DNA from: CBDHDN01 sp965261585
GTDB taxonomy: Bacteria > Pseudomonadota > Alphaproteobacteria > UBA6615
Assembly (NCBI GenBank): GCA_965261585.1
Contig: CBDHDN010000019.1
Location: 1-64,000, forward strand
Direction of reading: 5' to 3'
DNA length: 64,000 nt
The notes beneath the pieces are model-generated. The model worked only from the letters and a program-made list of their open reading frames with translations. It was not told the DNA's origin and searched no databases. How positions within the stretch are numbered: position 1 is the stretch's first letter; every line of letters begins with the position of its first letter. Shown here piece by piece: positions 1 through 8,404 of the stretch. Position numbers and translations under genes: made by a program.

Positions 1-56
1 ACGGACTGGCCATCCGTGCTGACCCCGGCGTAGATCGCCACCCGTGTCCTGGCCAT
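1..56 (-). CDS. serine recombinase/resolvase, N-terminus only (cut by window edge)
   Basis: Read on the minus strand from an ATG at 56, with a GGAGG ribosome site just upstream, the peptide begins MARTRVAIYAGVSTDGQS. This matches the opening of resolvase/invertase-type serine recombinases (YARVSTxxQ), in which the Ser is the nucleophile and the neighbouring Arg helps catalysis. Here that Arg is Gly, so the enzyme may be impaired. Only 18 complete codons are visible, so subfamily (small resolvase or large integrase) cannot be told. It is divergent from hicB. The family call rests on one motif. Confidence 0.6.
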   Translation of the reverse strand, partial: MARTRVAIYAGVSTDGQS

Positions 57-185
57 CGTCGCCTCCGTGGCTGCCCTTTATCGGGCTGTCCGGCGGCAAC
101 GCAAACGCTCGGCCATCGATAGTCATCGGACTTTCAACGAACCCCCGGTCGTTGTAAAAAAGAACCAGCCGGGGGGCGTCTCAAA

Positions 186-734
186 GTGCTCAGCTATCCC
201 ATTAGGGTCTCCAAGAGGGCGGACGCCGTCGTGGCGACCTGTCCCGATTTTCCAGAAGTGACCATTGACTGTACCGGCCGACAGGATGCTCTGGCCCGGG
301 CAAGCGATATTCTCGAAGCGGCGATCGCCGTCCGCATTGCGCAGCGCGACGATGTGCCGGAGCCGTCCGCCGGCCGCCGCCGCGTGGTGCTGCCGACCCA
401 GATCGCCATCAAGGTCCGTCTGTACCAGGCGGCCCGTAAGGACGGCATCAGCAAGCGCGAGCTTGGCCGCCGCCTGAAATGGCACGGGCCCCAGGTGGAT
501 CGACTGTTCAACGTGAAGCATACGTCACGGCTCGATCAGCTCGACGCCGCGTTTCGCGCCCTCGGCCTGCGGCTCGGCATCGACGCGGACACGGTGCCCG
601 AGCCGCGTCAGACTGCCGGCGCGAAGTCGACCCAAGCGCCCTCGCGGTCGCGCGGGGCAAAGACCTTGTCGACGAGGGGAACGTCGCGAGTGCGCCGGTC
701 GGCAGCACCACCAACGACGCGTAACACGAATTAG
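186..734 (+). CDS. hicB: HicB-family antitoxin (orphan)
   Basis: 182-residue protein starting at GTG. Residues about 1-60 form a HicB-like RNase-H-fold domain (LSYPIRV, then CPDFPEVTIDCTGRQDALARA, spaced as in the family). Residues about 65-130 form a helix-turn-helix DNA-binding domain (KRELGRRLKWHGPQVDRLFN). The tail from about 137 is basic, low complexity and poorly conserved in look. HicB proteins neutralise the HicA mRNA interferase and repress their own operon. No HicA-sized gene (about 60-80 aa with a dsRNA-binding fold) is recognisable on either side: upstream lies the recombinase start and downstream a short unknown gene. It may therefore be an orphan regulator. The family call is fairly firm; loss of HicA is inferred. 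Confidence 0.75.
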   Translation: MLSYPIRVSKRADAVVATCPDFPEVTIDCTGRQDALARASDILEAAIAVRIAQRDDVPEPSAGRRRVVLPTQIAIKVRLYQAARKDGISKRELGRRLKWHGPQVDRLFNVKHTSRLDQLDAAFRALGLRLGIDADTVPEPRQTAGAKSTQAPSRSRGAKTLSTRGTSRVRRSAAPPTTRNTN

Positions 735-795
735 TAGCGGTTGTCGAACGCCCTAGCCTGCAGACTGTCGAGAGTTCGACGGGCGCTGGGTCAGC

Positions 796-981
796 ATGAA
801 GCTTGCCGTGAGGCGGGGGCAGGACGGCAGCGCGACCGTGACGGTCTGCTCTGACGCCGGCAACTTTACCGGCGAGCTCGAATTCTGGTCCGGTGTTTTC
901 CCAACCGAAGATCAGATCTGGGAGACGGTTCGCGACGCGCTATTGCGCTCCGATGCGGTGGAAACTGTCAGCGTGCATTAA
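796..981 (+). CDS. small hypothetical protein (61 aa)
   Basis: Starts at ATG and encodes an acidic, compact sequence with regular alternation (LAVRRGQDGSATVTVCSDAG, then a WETVRDALLRSDAVETV helix). The composition looks like a real small protein rather than a shadow frame. No family is recognised. It sits 61 bp after hicB on the same strand and could be co-transcribed with it. No strong ribosome site is visible. Confidence 0.4.
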   Translation: MKLAVRRGQDGSATVTVCSDAGNFTGELEFWSGVFPTEDQIWETVRDALLRSDAVETVSVH

Positions 982-1267
982 GGCCCTGGTTGGGGCAGGA
1001 CCAAGCATTAGCAAGCTGTTAGGGGCCACCCACGTAGCTTCGGCCGGGCCGACGCCGGGTGGCGTTTCTCCTCGGATCCGTGGGCAGTTACCCCTGTCCA
1101 GGCCTGGTGTCGGCAGTTCTCCCCAGGCACTTGTTTATGACCGGGCCTGTTCCAGTAGCCCCGAATGGGGCCGTGCCCGATAGAAGATTGATCCGCGACC
1201 GGCGCTTCGGTATGGCGCGGTTCGCCGGCTACTTGACCGCTCGTGAAAAACCGTATTCGTTTTCGCC
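982..1267. other. intergenic stretch, nothing recognised
   Basis: No frame here has convincing protein character, and no RNA gene, IS end or clear hairpin terminator was recognised. It may be decayed sequence between the small genes on either side. Confidence 0.4.
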
Positions 1268-1480
1268 TTGTGTCGCAGCACACCGGGTTCGTGGCTCTTG
1301 GCGTTCAACGAAGCTGACATAGACCGCGCCGCGAAGGAACTCGTCGAACGGCATGGCTCCAACGCCGTGACGGTGGCGCGGGAGCGGGTGGACGGCCTCT
1401 CGAAGACTCACCATGATTCAGGGTTGGATGTGGCGCTCCGGATTCTTTCGGCGTGCGAACGACTGGTGCAGACCTCGTAG
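1268..1480 (+). CDS. small hypothetical protein, DUF6961-like
   Basis: The core FNEADIDRAAKELVERHG followed by AVTVARERVDGL and a final helix (LDVALRILSACERL) resembles small alphaproteobacterial proteins of the DUF6961 type, as recalled without a search. These are usually 55-75 aa, helical and of unknown function. The first ten codons do not fit that family, so a TTG at 1298 may be the true start, giving about 60 aa. It lies just before the tandem IS pair. Confidence 0.45.
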   Translation: MCRSTPGSWLLAFNEADIDRAAKELVERHGSNAVTVARERVDGLSKTHHDSGLDVALRILSACERLVQTS

Positions 1481-1589
1481 GCCCTGCCTGCGCGAGATGG
1501 TCGAGCGTGATCTTCCGGCCGGTGACTTTACTAATCCCTGTTGGCTCAACTTTCCTGTTGTGCCTGGCTGTGGTTTGGGCCTAGTCCAG

Positions 1590-3250
1590 TGCCCATCCAT
1601 AAACGACTAGATTTAGTGTAAGGCTGCGCGTTTGAGCGACGTGTTTTGTGGGTACGGGGGCTGTAGATGCGTTCCAGAGTCCAGTGACGGGGTGCCGGTG
1701 ACGAGCGGCGCGTGATCGAGGCAGGCCGGCGGGATCGGCGGCCGTCGGTGCTGGTGGATCGGACGTGTCGGGTTGGCGGCTATGCCGGTTTGAGGCGGGC
1801 CAGCACGGCGAGGTTGTGGGCGACGACGGCGGCCCAGACGTAGGACTTGAAGTGTTCGAGCCCCTTCCAGGTGCAGCGGCCCAGACCGTAGGCGCGCTTG
1901 AGGCATGAGATGGCGGCCTCGATGCCGGCGCGGAAGTTGCGCAGTCGGCGGTAGACCCAGCGGCTCTTGACCATGTCGGTGATGGCAAGGCCGCATTTCT
2001 TGTGGAAGGCGACGTCCTCGACGCCCTTGTTCTTGGCGGCGGCGAGGTTGCCGGTGCTGGCGCAGCCGCCGTCGGCGGCGAGTTGCCTGGGCGGCCGGCC
2101 GTAGATCGCGATCTGGCGGTCGACCATGGGTACGAAGCGCTCGGCATCGGCCGGGTTGCCCTGCTCGACGACGATGTCGAGGATGAGACCGCTGGCGCCG
2201 CTGGCCAGGTTGAGCTTGTGGCCGTAGGAGACCTGGCGGCGGCTCTTGACGATGATGTCGCTATGGGGCTCGAACAGACTGACGAGCTTGTCGGCGGCCG
2301 GCACCTTCTCGCCATGCAAGACACGGCGCTCGGTCTGGTCGATGATGCGTTCGATCAGCGGCACGAAGTGTTCGGCCTCGGCGCGCCAGGCCGCGGCCAC
2401 CGGCGCGGGATCGTCGGCCAGCCGCGCCATGGCGTCGTGCAGATAGGCGAGCGTCGCGCGGGTCTTGGCGAGCAGCTCGCGGTACAGCCGCTGCCGGTTG
2501 TTGCCACGACTGTACTCGATGGCGCGGGCGCGCTTCTTGGCCAGGCGCGCGTGGTCGCGCCAGGGCCAGGCGGGTAGCACGACGTCGGCTTGACGCAACA
2601 GCCGCACCATGACCCGCACGGCATCCCACAACAGGCTGGAGTCGGTGGGCGCATGGATGGCGGTCTCGGCGACCGTGCTGTCGAACCGGACCTTGGCGCC
2701 GCTCTCCAGCTTGGCCGTCGCGGCGCGCGCCAGCAGCATCCGGTTGAGGCACTCGAAGGTGGCGGCGGCGATGGCGCCGATGGCGCTGTGCAGCGCCGAC
2801 TTCTTCGGCGACCAGCCGAACGGCAGTCGAGCGAACGCGCGCAGCGATGCCGAATCCGACAGCAGAAAGGCCAGCTCCTCGTAGCTCAGCTGGAAGTACT
2901 GCTTGAGCAGCGCGCAGCGCAACGCCGCATCGGCGCTCAGCCCGTGGCGCCCGGTCTGCCTGACCCGACCGATGCCGAGGTCTGCGGCGACCAGGCGCAC
3001 CACCGCGGCCTCGCCGTCGAGCCAGGCAGACATCGCCGCGAGTTCACGACCGATCTCGTGCGGCGAAAACAGATCGAATATACTGCCCTGGACGGTGCGC
3101 TCTTCGCGCATGGTCACCTCCGGCGGTTTGGTGTTTGCCTTTGGGTACAGTGGCTTGTTCCCAACAGCATAGCCGAAACCGCCGGAGCCTGGCTCCGAAA
3201 ATAGACGATTCACTCAGTTATTTCAGTGTTTTAGCGTTTCCGGATGGGCA
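1590..3250 (-). mobile_element. ISNCY-like insertion sequence, copy 1 of a tandem pair
   Basis: A 1661-bp element bounded by inverted termini TGCCCATCC / GGATGGGCA, carrying one transposase gene on the minus strand. The right end abuts CTAG (3251-3254). The left flank is CCAG (1586-1589), one base off CTAG, so the 4-bp target duplication is imperfect here. Copy 2 starts only 8 bp to the right in the same orientation. The two copies differ at three positions that I could see. About 190 bp between the left tip and the transposase stop is non-coding. Confidence 0.88.
1780..3111 (-). CDS. transposase, ISNCY-like family (copy 1)
   Basis: 443 residues from an ATG at 3111, preceded by GGAGGTGACC. 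A longer reading to 3213 has no ribosome site. The protein opens MREERTVQGSIFDLF, then HEIGRELAAMSAWLD, and later has LRCALLKQYFQLSYEELAF. A DDE-type catalytic core follows (VRFDSTVAETAIH, then LAADGGCAS, and the C-terminal FRAGIEAAISCLKRAYG). This arrangement matches transposases commonly called ISNCY family. It appears full length. It differs from copy 2 by one residue (Ala instead of Thr in the RDHxRLAKKRA segment). Confidence 0.85.
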   Translation of the reverse strand: MREERTVQGSIFDLFSPHEIGRELAAMSAWLDGEAAVVRLVAADLGIGRVRQTGRHGLSADAALRCALLKQYFQLSYEELAFLLSDSASLRAFARLPFGWSPKKSALHSAIGAIAAATFECLNRMLLARAATAKLESGAKVRFDSTVAETAIHAPTDSSLLWDAVRVMVRLLRQADVVLPAWPWRDHARLAKKRARAIEYSRGNNRQRLYRELLAKTRATLAYLHDAMARLADDPAPVAAAWRAEAEHFVPLIERIIDQTERRVLHGEKVPAADKLVSLFEPHSDIIVKSRRQVSYGHKLNLASGASGLILDIVVEQGNPADAERFVPMVDRQIAIYGRPPRQLAADGGCASTGNLAAAKNKGVEDVAFHKKCGLAITDMVKSRWVYRRLRNFRAGIEAAISCLKRAYGLGRCTWKGLEHFKSYVWAAVVAHNLAVLARLKPA

Positions 3251-3258
3251 CTAGCTAG

Positions 3259-4919
3259 TGCCCATCCATAAACGACTAGATTTAGTGTAAGGCTGCGCGT
3301 TTGAGCGACGTGTTTTGTGGGTACGGGGGCTGTAGATGCGTTCCAGAGTCCAGTGACGGGGTGCCGGTGACGAGCGGCGCGTGATCGAGGCAGGCCGGCG
3401 GGATCGGCGGCCGTCGGTGCTGGTGGATCGGACGTGTCGGGTTGGCGGCTATGCCGGTTTGAGGCGGGCCAGCACGGCGAGGTTGTGGGCGACGACGGCG
3501 GCCCAGACGTAGGACTTGAAGTGTTCGAGCCCCTTCCAGGTGCAGCGGCCCAGACCGTAGGCGCGCTTGAGGCATGAGATGGCGGCCTCGATGCCGGCGC
3601 GGAAGTTGCGCAGTCGGCGGTAGACCCAGCGGCTCTTGACCATGTCGGTGATGGCAAGGCCGCATTTCTTGTGGAAGGCGACGTCCTCGACGCCCTTGTT
3701 CTTGGCGGCGGCGAGGTTGCCGGTGCTGGCGCAGCCGCCGTCGGCGGCGAGTTGCCTGGGCGGCCGGCCGTAGATCGCGATCTGGCGGTCGACCATGGGT
3801 ACGAAGCGCTCGGCATCGGCCGGGTTGCCCTGCTCGACGACGATGTCGAGGATGAGACCGCTGGCGCCGCTGGCCAGGTTGAGCTTGTGGCCGTAGGAGA
3901 CCTGGCGGCGGCTCTTGACGATGATGTCGCTATGGGGCTCGAACAGACTGACGAGCTTGTCGGCGGCCGGCACCTTCTCGCCATGCAAGACACGGCGCTC
4001 GGTCTGGTCGATGATGCGTTCGATCAGCGGCACGAAGTGTTCGGCCTCGGCGCGCCAGGCCGCGGCCACCGGCGCGGGATCGTCGGCCAGCCGCGCCATG
4101 GCGTCGTGCAGATAGGCGAGCGTCGCGCGGGTCTTGGCGAGCAGCTCGCGGTACAGCCGCTGCCGGTTGTTGCCACGACTGTACTCGATGGCGCGGGCGC
4201 GCTTCTTGGCCAGGCGCGTGTGGTCGCGCCAGGGCCAGGCGGGTAGCACGACGTCGGCTTGACGCAACAGCCGCACCATGACCCGCACGGCATCCCACAA
4301 CAGGCTGGAGTCGGTGGGCGCATGGATGGCGGTCTCGGCGACCGTGCTGTCGAACCGGACCTTGGCGCCGCTCTCCAGCTTGGCCGTCGCGGCGCGCGCC
4401 AGCAGCATCCGGTTGAGGCACTCGAAGGTGGCGGCGGCGATGGCGCCGATGGCGCTGTGCAGCGCCGACTTCTTCGGCGACCAGCCGAACGGCAGTCGAG
4501 CGAACGCGCGCAGCGATGCCGAATCCGACAGCAGAAAGGCCAGCTCCTCGTAGCTCAGCTGGAAGTACTGCTTGAGCAGCGCGCAGCGCAACGCCGCATC
4601 GGCGCTCAGCCCGTGGCGCCCGGTCTGCCTGACCCGACCGATGCCGAGGTCTGCGGCGACCAGGCGCACCACCGCGGCCTCGCCGTCGAGCCAGGCAGAC
4701 ATCGCCGCGAGTTCACGACCGATCTCGTGCGGCGAAAACAGATCGAATATACTGCCCTGGACGGTGCGCTCTTCGCGCATGGTCACCTCCGGCGGTTTGG
4801 TGTTTGCCTTTGGGTACAGTGGCTTGTTCCCAACAGCATAGCCGAAACCGCCGGAGCCTGGCTCCAAAAATAGACGATTCACTCAGTTATTTCAGTGTTT
4901 TAGCGTTTTCGGATGGGCA
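3259..4919 (-). mobile_element. ISNCY-like insertion sequence, copy 2 of a tandem pair
   Basis: Same 1661-bp element, termini and orientation as copy 1. It is flanked on both sides by a perfect CTAG (3255-3258 and 4920-4923), a 4-bp target duplication. The junction with copy 1 reads GGATGGGCA-CTAGCTAG-TGCCCATCC, two inward-facing ends separated by two abutting CTAGs. Copy 2 most simply inserted into the CTAG bordering copy 1. Confidence 0.9.
3449..4780 (-). CDS. transposase, ISNCY-like family (copy 2)
   Basis: 443-residue transposase, same start context (GGAGGTGACC before the ATG at 4780) and same domains as copy 1, intact. The only coding difference seen is Thr for Ala in RDHTRLAKKRA. Near identity implies recent duplication. 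Confidence 0.85.
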   Translation of the reverse strand: MREERTVQGSIFDLFSPHEIGRELAAMSAWLDGEAAVVRLVAADLGIGRVRQTGRHGLSADAALRCALLKQYFQLSYEELAFLLSDSASLRAFARLPFGWSPKKSALHSAIGAIAAATFECLNRMLLARAATAKLESGAKVRFDSTVAETAIHAPTDSSLLWDAVRVMVRLLRQADVVLPAWPWRDHTRLAKKRARAIEYSRGNNRQRLYRELLAKTRATLAYLHDAMARLADDPAPVAAAWRAEAEHFVPLIERIIDQTERRVLHGEKVPAADKLVSLFEPHSDIIVKSRRQVSYGHKLNLASGASGLILDIVVEQGNPADAERFVPMVDRQIAIYGRPPRQLAADGGCASTGNLAAAKNKGVEDVAFHKKCGLAITDMVKSRWVYRRLRNFRAGIEAAISCLKRAYGLGRCTWKGLEHFKSYVWAAVVAHNLAVLARLKPA

Positions 4920-4992
4920 CTAGCCTAGGAGCCTTGCGCCCCGGGGTGACGCGGGGCACAGTGGCGCCGCGACCGGCACCAACGAGGGTTCT

Positions 4993-5802
4993 ATGGGACT
5001 GGAGACCGCGACTTCGGCGCCTGTCGAAGCCGCGCCGTATTTATTGCGCGAGGACGTGGACGGCGTCGCGGCGCTGACGCTGAACCGTCCGAAGTCGCTG
5101 AACGCGCTGTCGGTGGAGATGCTTGCCGCGCTGCAGCAGGTGCTCGACGCGATCGCCGGCGACACAACCGTGCGCGTCGTCGTCGTCGGCGGGGCCGGCC
5201 GCGCATTCTGTGCCGGCCATGACCTGAAGCAGATGCGCGCGAATCCCGACCACGGCTATCAGCAGGCGCTGTTCGCGGCCTGCAGCCGCCTGATGCTGAC
5301 CCTGACGCGGCTGCCGCAGCCGGTGATCGCCCGAGTCCACGGCATCGCCACCGCGGCCGGCTGCCAGCTCGTCGCGACATGCGATCTGGCGGTTGCCGCG
5401 GCGGACGCGCGGTTCGCGACCTCGGGCATCAATGTCGGCCTGTTCTGCTCGACGCCGGGGGTCGCGCTGGGCCGTAACCTGGCCCGCAAGCACGCGATGG
5501 AGATGCTGCTGACCGGCGCGTTCATCGATGCCGCGCGGGCGGCCGAGATCGGCCTCGTCAACCGCGTCGTGCCGGCCGACCGGCTGGACGCGGCGGCGCG
5601 CGCGCTGGCCGACGTTCTGGCGGCGAAGAGCGCCTACGCGCTGGCGCTCGGCAAGCAGGCCACCTATCGGCAGCTCGAAATGGGGCTCGAGGACGCCTAC
5701 GCGTTCGCCGGCGAGGAGATGGCGCGCAACATGATGGACCGGGACGCCGCCGAAGGGATCGACGCCTTCATCGAGAAGCGCCCGCCGAAGTGGCGGACAT
5801 GA
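4993..5802 (+). CDS. enoyl-CoA hydratase/isomerase-family (crotonase-fold) protein
   Basis: 269-residue crotonase-fold protein with the family's oxyanion-hole segments FCAGHDL (72-78) and GIATAAGCQL (117-126), resembling ECHDC3-type proteins. Family members bind acyl-CoA and carry out hydration, isomerisation or hydrolysis. The two glutamates used by classical hydratases seem absent: the first falls at Gln in AAGCQLV, and the second region reads FATSGINVG with Gly at the expected place. A different reaction, or acyl-CoA binding only, is more likely than standard beta-oxidation hydration. The stop overlaps the next start (ATGA), so it is translationally coupled to a CoA-binding protein and MetY. 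It begins 70 bp after the tandem IS pair, which may have replaced its original promoter. Confidence 0.85.
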   Translation: MGLETATSAPVEAAPYLLREDVDGVAALTLNRPKSLNALSVEMLAALQQVLDAIAGDTTVRVVVVGGAGRAFCAGHDLKQMRANPDHGYQQALFAACSRLMLTLTRLPQPVIARVHGIATAAGCQLVATCDLAVAAADARFATSGINVGLFCSTPGVALGRNLARKHAMEMLLTGAFIDAARAAEIGLVNRVVPADRLDAAARALADVLAAKSAYALALGKQATYRQLEMGLEDAYAFAGEEMARNMMDRDAAEGIDAFIEKRPPKWRT

Positions 5803-6290
5803 TGAACGACCTCTATTACCCGGACTGGCTGATCCGCCGCATCCTCGCCGAGACCGACACGATCGCCATGGTCGGGATCAGCCCGCATTGGAACCGGCCG
5901 AGCTATTTCGCGATGAAGTATCTGCAGGAAAAGGGCTATCGCGTGGTCCCGGTGAACCCGCGCGCGGCCGGCCAGGAGATTCTGGGCGAGACCGCATACG
6001 CCACGCTCAAGGACGTGCCCGTCAAGGTCGACATGGTCGACATCTTCCGCCGCGCCGACCAGGTCGGGCCGATCGTCGAGGAAGCGGTCGCGATCGATGC
6101 GCCGGTCGTCTGGATGCAGCTGGGCATCCGCAACGACGCTGCTGCCGCCGTCGGCGAAGCGGCCGGCCGCACGGTCATCATGAACCGCTGTCCGAAGATC
6201 GAGTACGGGCGGCTGTCCGGCGAGCTCGGCTGGAGCGGCGTCAACACCCGCGTCATCACGAGCCGCCGCAGCAAACGGATCCGCGCATGA
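5799..6290 (+). CDS. CoA-binding domain protein (YccU-like)
   Basis: 163 residues from the ATG overlapping the upstream stop; a GTG at 5790 would add three residues. A single Rossmann-type CoA-binding domain spans nearly the whole length: TIAMVGISPHWNRPSYFAMKYL, then GYRVVPVNPRAAGQEILGE and VDMVDIFRRADQVGPIVEEA. This resembles stand-alone proteins related to succinyl-CoA synthetase alpha N-domains. Their role is unclear; CoA or acyl-CoA binding is known for the fold. It is coupled on both sides by ATGA overlaps to the crotonase-like gene and metY, which suggests a shared task around CoA thioesters or sulfur metabolism (inference). Confidence 0.85.
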   Translation: MMNDLYYPDWLIRRILAETDTIAMVGISPHWNRPSYFAMKYLQEKGYRVVPVNPRAAGQEILGETAYATLKDVPVKVDMVDIFRRADQVGPIVEEAVAIDAPVVWMQLGIRNDAAAAVGEAAGRTVIMNRCPKIEYGRLSGELGWSGVNTRVITSRRSKRIRA

Positions 6291-7621
6291 GCACGCACGA
6301 TGCCGCCAAGTACAAGCCGCCGGGTTTCGAAACGCTGGCACTGCACGCCGGCGCCGCGCCGGACCCGACGACCGGCGCGCGCAATGTGCCGATCTATCAG
6401 ACGAACGCGTACGTGTTCGACGACGTCGACCACGCGGCGTCGCTGTTCAACCTGCAGACCTTCGGCTACATCTACTCGCGGCTGACCAACCCCACGGTCT
6501 CGGCGCTCGAGGAGAAGGTCGCGGCGCTGGAGCACGGCCGGGCCGCGGTGGCAGCGGCGAGCGGCCACGCCGCGCAGCTGCTGGCGTTCTTCGTCCTGCT
6601 CGAGCCGGGCGACGAGTTCGTCACATCCCGCAACCTATATGGCGGGTCGATCACCCAGTTCACGCACACGTTCAAGAAGTTCGGCTGGACCGCCCATTTC
6701 GTCGACCCGACGGACCCGGAGAACTTCCGCGCCGCGCTGACGCCGCGCACCAAGGCGATCTTTGCCGAGAACCTGGCCAATCCCGGCGGCATCGTCGTCG
6801 ACATCGAACCGCTGGGCGCGCTGGCGCGCGAGGCCGGCATCCCGCTGATCGTCGACAACACGATGGCGACGCCCTATCTGTGCCAGCCGTTCGACTGGGG
6901 CGCCGACATCATCGTGCACTCGATGACCAAGTTCCTCGGCGGCCACGGCACGGCGATGGGCGGCGCCGTCGTCGAAAGCGGCCGCTTCGATTGGGGCCAG
7001 AACGACAAGTTCCCATCGATGACCCAGCCGGACCCGGCCTATCACGGCCTCACGTTCTACGAGACCTTCGGCGACTTCGGCTTCTCGACGAAGGTCAAGG
7101 CCGTGGCGCTGCGCGACCTCGGCCCGACGCTGTCGCCGATGAACGCTTTCCAGATCCTCACCGGCATCGAGACGCTGCCGTTGCGCATGCAGCGCCACGT
7201 CGAAAACGCCCAGGCCGTGGCCGAGCACCTGGAAGGCCACCCCGCCGTCGCATGGGTCTCCTACGCCGGCCTCAAGTCGAGCCCGTTCAACGCGCTGGCG
7301 GCGAAGTACCTGCCGAAGGGCGCCGGCTCGGTCTTCACGATCGGCGTCAAGGGCGGCTACGAGACCGGCGTCGGCATGGTCGAGAGCGTCGAGCTGTTGA
7401 GCCACCTCGCCAACGTCGGCGACACGCGCTCGCTGATCATCCACCCGGCCTCGACGATCCACCGCCAACTGACCGAGGAACAACGCATCGCGGCCGGCGT
7501 CGGTCCCGACGTCGTGCGCTTGTCGATCGGCATCGAGACGATCGACGACATCATCGCCGACCTCGACCAGGCGCTGGACCGCGCGGTGCGTAGGGCGACC
7601 TCGGTGAGCGCCGCGGACTAG
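6287..7621 (+). CDS. metY: O-acetylhomoserine aminocarboxypropyltransferase (sulfhydrylase)
   Basis: 444 residues, a PLP enzyme of the Cys/Met-metabolism family that makes homocysteine from O-acetylhomoserine and sulfide in the cytosol. The PLP lysine is K215 in HSMTKFLGGHG. The N-terminal FETLALHAG, the YSRLTNPT segment and the C-terminal RLSIGIE typical of these lyases are present, and the length is normal for MetY. The ATG overlaps the stop of the CoA-binding gene, making this the third gene of a coupled operon. No SAM riboswitch is visible upstream, though the operon promoter region is interrupted by IS copies. Confidence in MetY over other family members is good from length and motifs. 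Confidence 0.9.
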   Translation: MSTHDAAKYKPPGFETLALHAGAAPDPTTGARNVPIYQTNAYVFDDVDHAASLFNLQTFGYIYSRLTNPTVSALEEKVAALEHGRAAVAAASGHAAQLLAFFVLLEPGDEFVTSRNLYGGSITQFTHTFKKFGWTAHFVDPTDPENFRAALTPRTKAIFAENLANPGGIVVDIEPLGALAREAGIPLIVDNTMATPYLCQPFDWGADIIVHSMTKFLGGHGTAMGGAVVESGRFDWGQNDKFPSMTQPDPAYHGLTFYETFGDFGFSTKVKAVALRDLGPTLSPMNAFQILTGIETLPLRMQRHVENAQAVAEHLEGHPAVAWVSYAGLKSSPFNALAAKYLPKGAGSVFTIGVKGGYETGVGMVESVELLSHLANVGDTRSLIIHPASTIHRQLTEEQRIAAGVGPDVVRLSIGIETIDDIIADLDQALDRAVRRATSVSAAD

Positions 7622-7641
7622 GTCCGGCAAGCGGAACATTC

Positions 7642-8382
7642 ATGTTCTACGGACTGGACGAGAGCAGGCACAAGATCCTTATGCACGCGATCGGCGTGAT
7701 CGATACGCTCTATAAGCGGGTCTTTCATGCCGACCACCTGATCGCGATCGAGCGCTGCGTCGGCTTTGTCGACGATCCCCGGTTCAAGGCCGCCCTCAAG
7801 AAATGCGCCACGACGGCGCAGGAGCGCAGCCTGGTCTGGCGGCTGCATACCCAGGCGTGGGCCGCCGGGCACTGTCTCGACATCCCCGGCGACTTCGTCG
7901 AATGCGGCGTCTACAAGGGGTTCTGCAGCGATTTCGTGATCAACTATCTCGACTTCGCCGACCGCCGGAAGACGTTCTTTCTGTACGACACGTTCGCCGG
8001 CATTCCAGAGGCCCATCGTGCCGACTCTCCCGTCCGGCCCGGCGGCTATCAGGAAGCCGGGCTCTACGAGGCGGCGCTGGCCCGGTTTGCGCCCTATGCC
8101 AACGTCCGGGTCGTCAAGGGCGTGGTGCCGGACGTCTTCGCGGACGTCTGCCCGGAGGCGGTCGCCTATCTGCACCTGGATATGAACTCGGCCTCGGCCG
8201 AAATCGGCGCCCTCGAGGTGCTGTTCGACCGCGTCCAACCCGGCGGCATGATCGTGCTCGACGACTATGGCTGGCAGTGGTACCGCGCCCAGAAGGAGGC
8301 CGAGGACAAGTTCTTCGGCGCCCACGGCCACGGGGTCCTGGAGCTGCCGACCGGCCAGGGCCTCGTCGTCAAGCGGGGCTGA
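7642..8382 (+). CDS. TylF/MycF-type SAM-dependent O-methyltransferase
   Basis: 246 residues. The motif GDFVECGVYKGFCSDF (83-98) is the SAM-binding start seen in TylF/MycF macrocin-type methyltransferases. It is followed by LYDTFAGIPE, then YLHLDMNSAS and the VQPGGMIVLDDYGW segment, where acidic residues bind metal or catechol-like substrate in this class. These enzymes methylate sugars or other hydroxyls, often in natural-product or glycan pathways. No such pathway lies nearby, so the substrate is unknown. It begins 20 bp after metY and may share its transcript. It is followed directly by an FNR-type palindrome. Confidence 0.8.
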   Translation: MFYGLDESRHKILMHAIGVIDTLYKRVFHADHLIAIERCVGFVDDPRFKAALKKCATTAQERSLVWRLHTQAWAAGHCLDIPGDFVECGVYKGFCSDFVINYLDFADRRKTFFLYDTFAGIPEAHRADSPVRPGGYQEAGLYEAALARFAPYANVRVVKGVVPDVFADVCPEAVAYLHLDMNSASAEIGALEVLFDRVQPGGMIVLDDYGWQWYRAQKEAEDKFFGAHGHGVLELPTGQGLVVKRG

Positions 8383-8404
8383 GCCGGGCGCACGAGGCCG
8401 CGCC

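Noticed and set aside
67..261. A 64-codon plus-strand gene before hicB, considered as a possible HicA
   Set aside because: The sequence shows no HicA pattern (no dsRBD-like fold, no catalytic His context) and overlaps hicB in another frame.
1613..1996. Second protein encoded inside the tandem IS
   Set aside because: Out-of-frame, His/Pro/Arg-rich shadow of the transposase 3' end with no ribosome site; repeated only because the IS is repeated.
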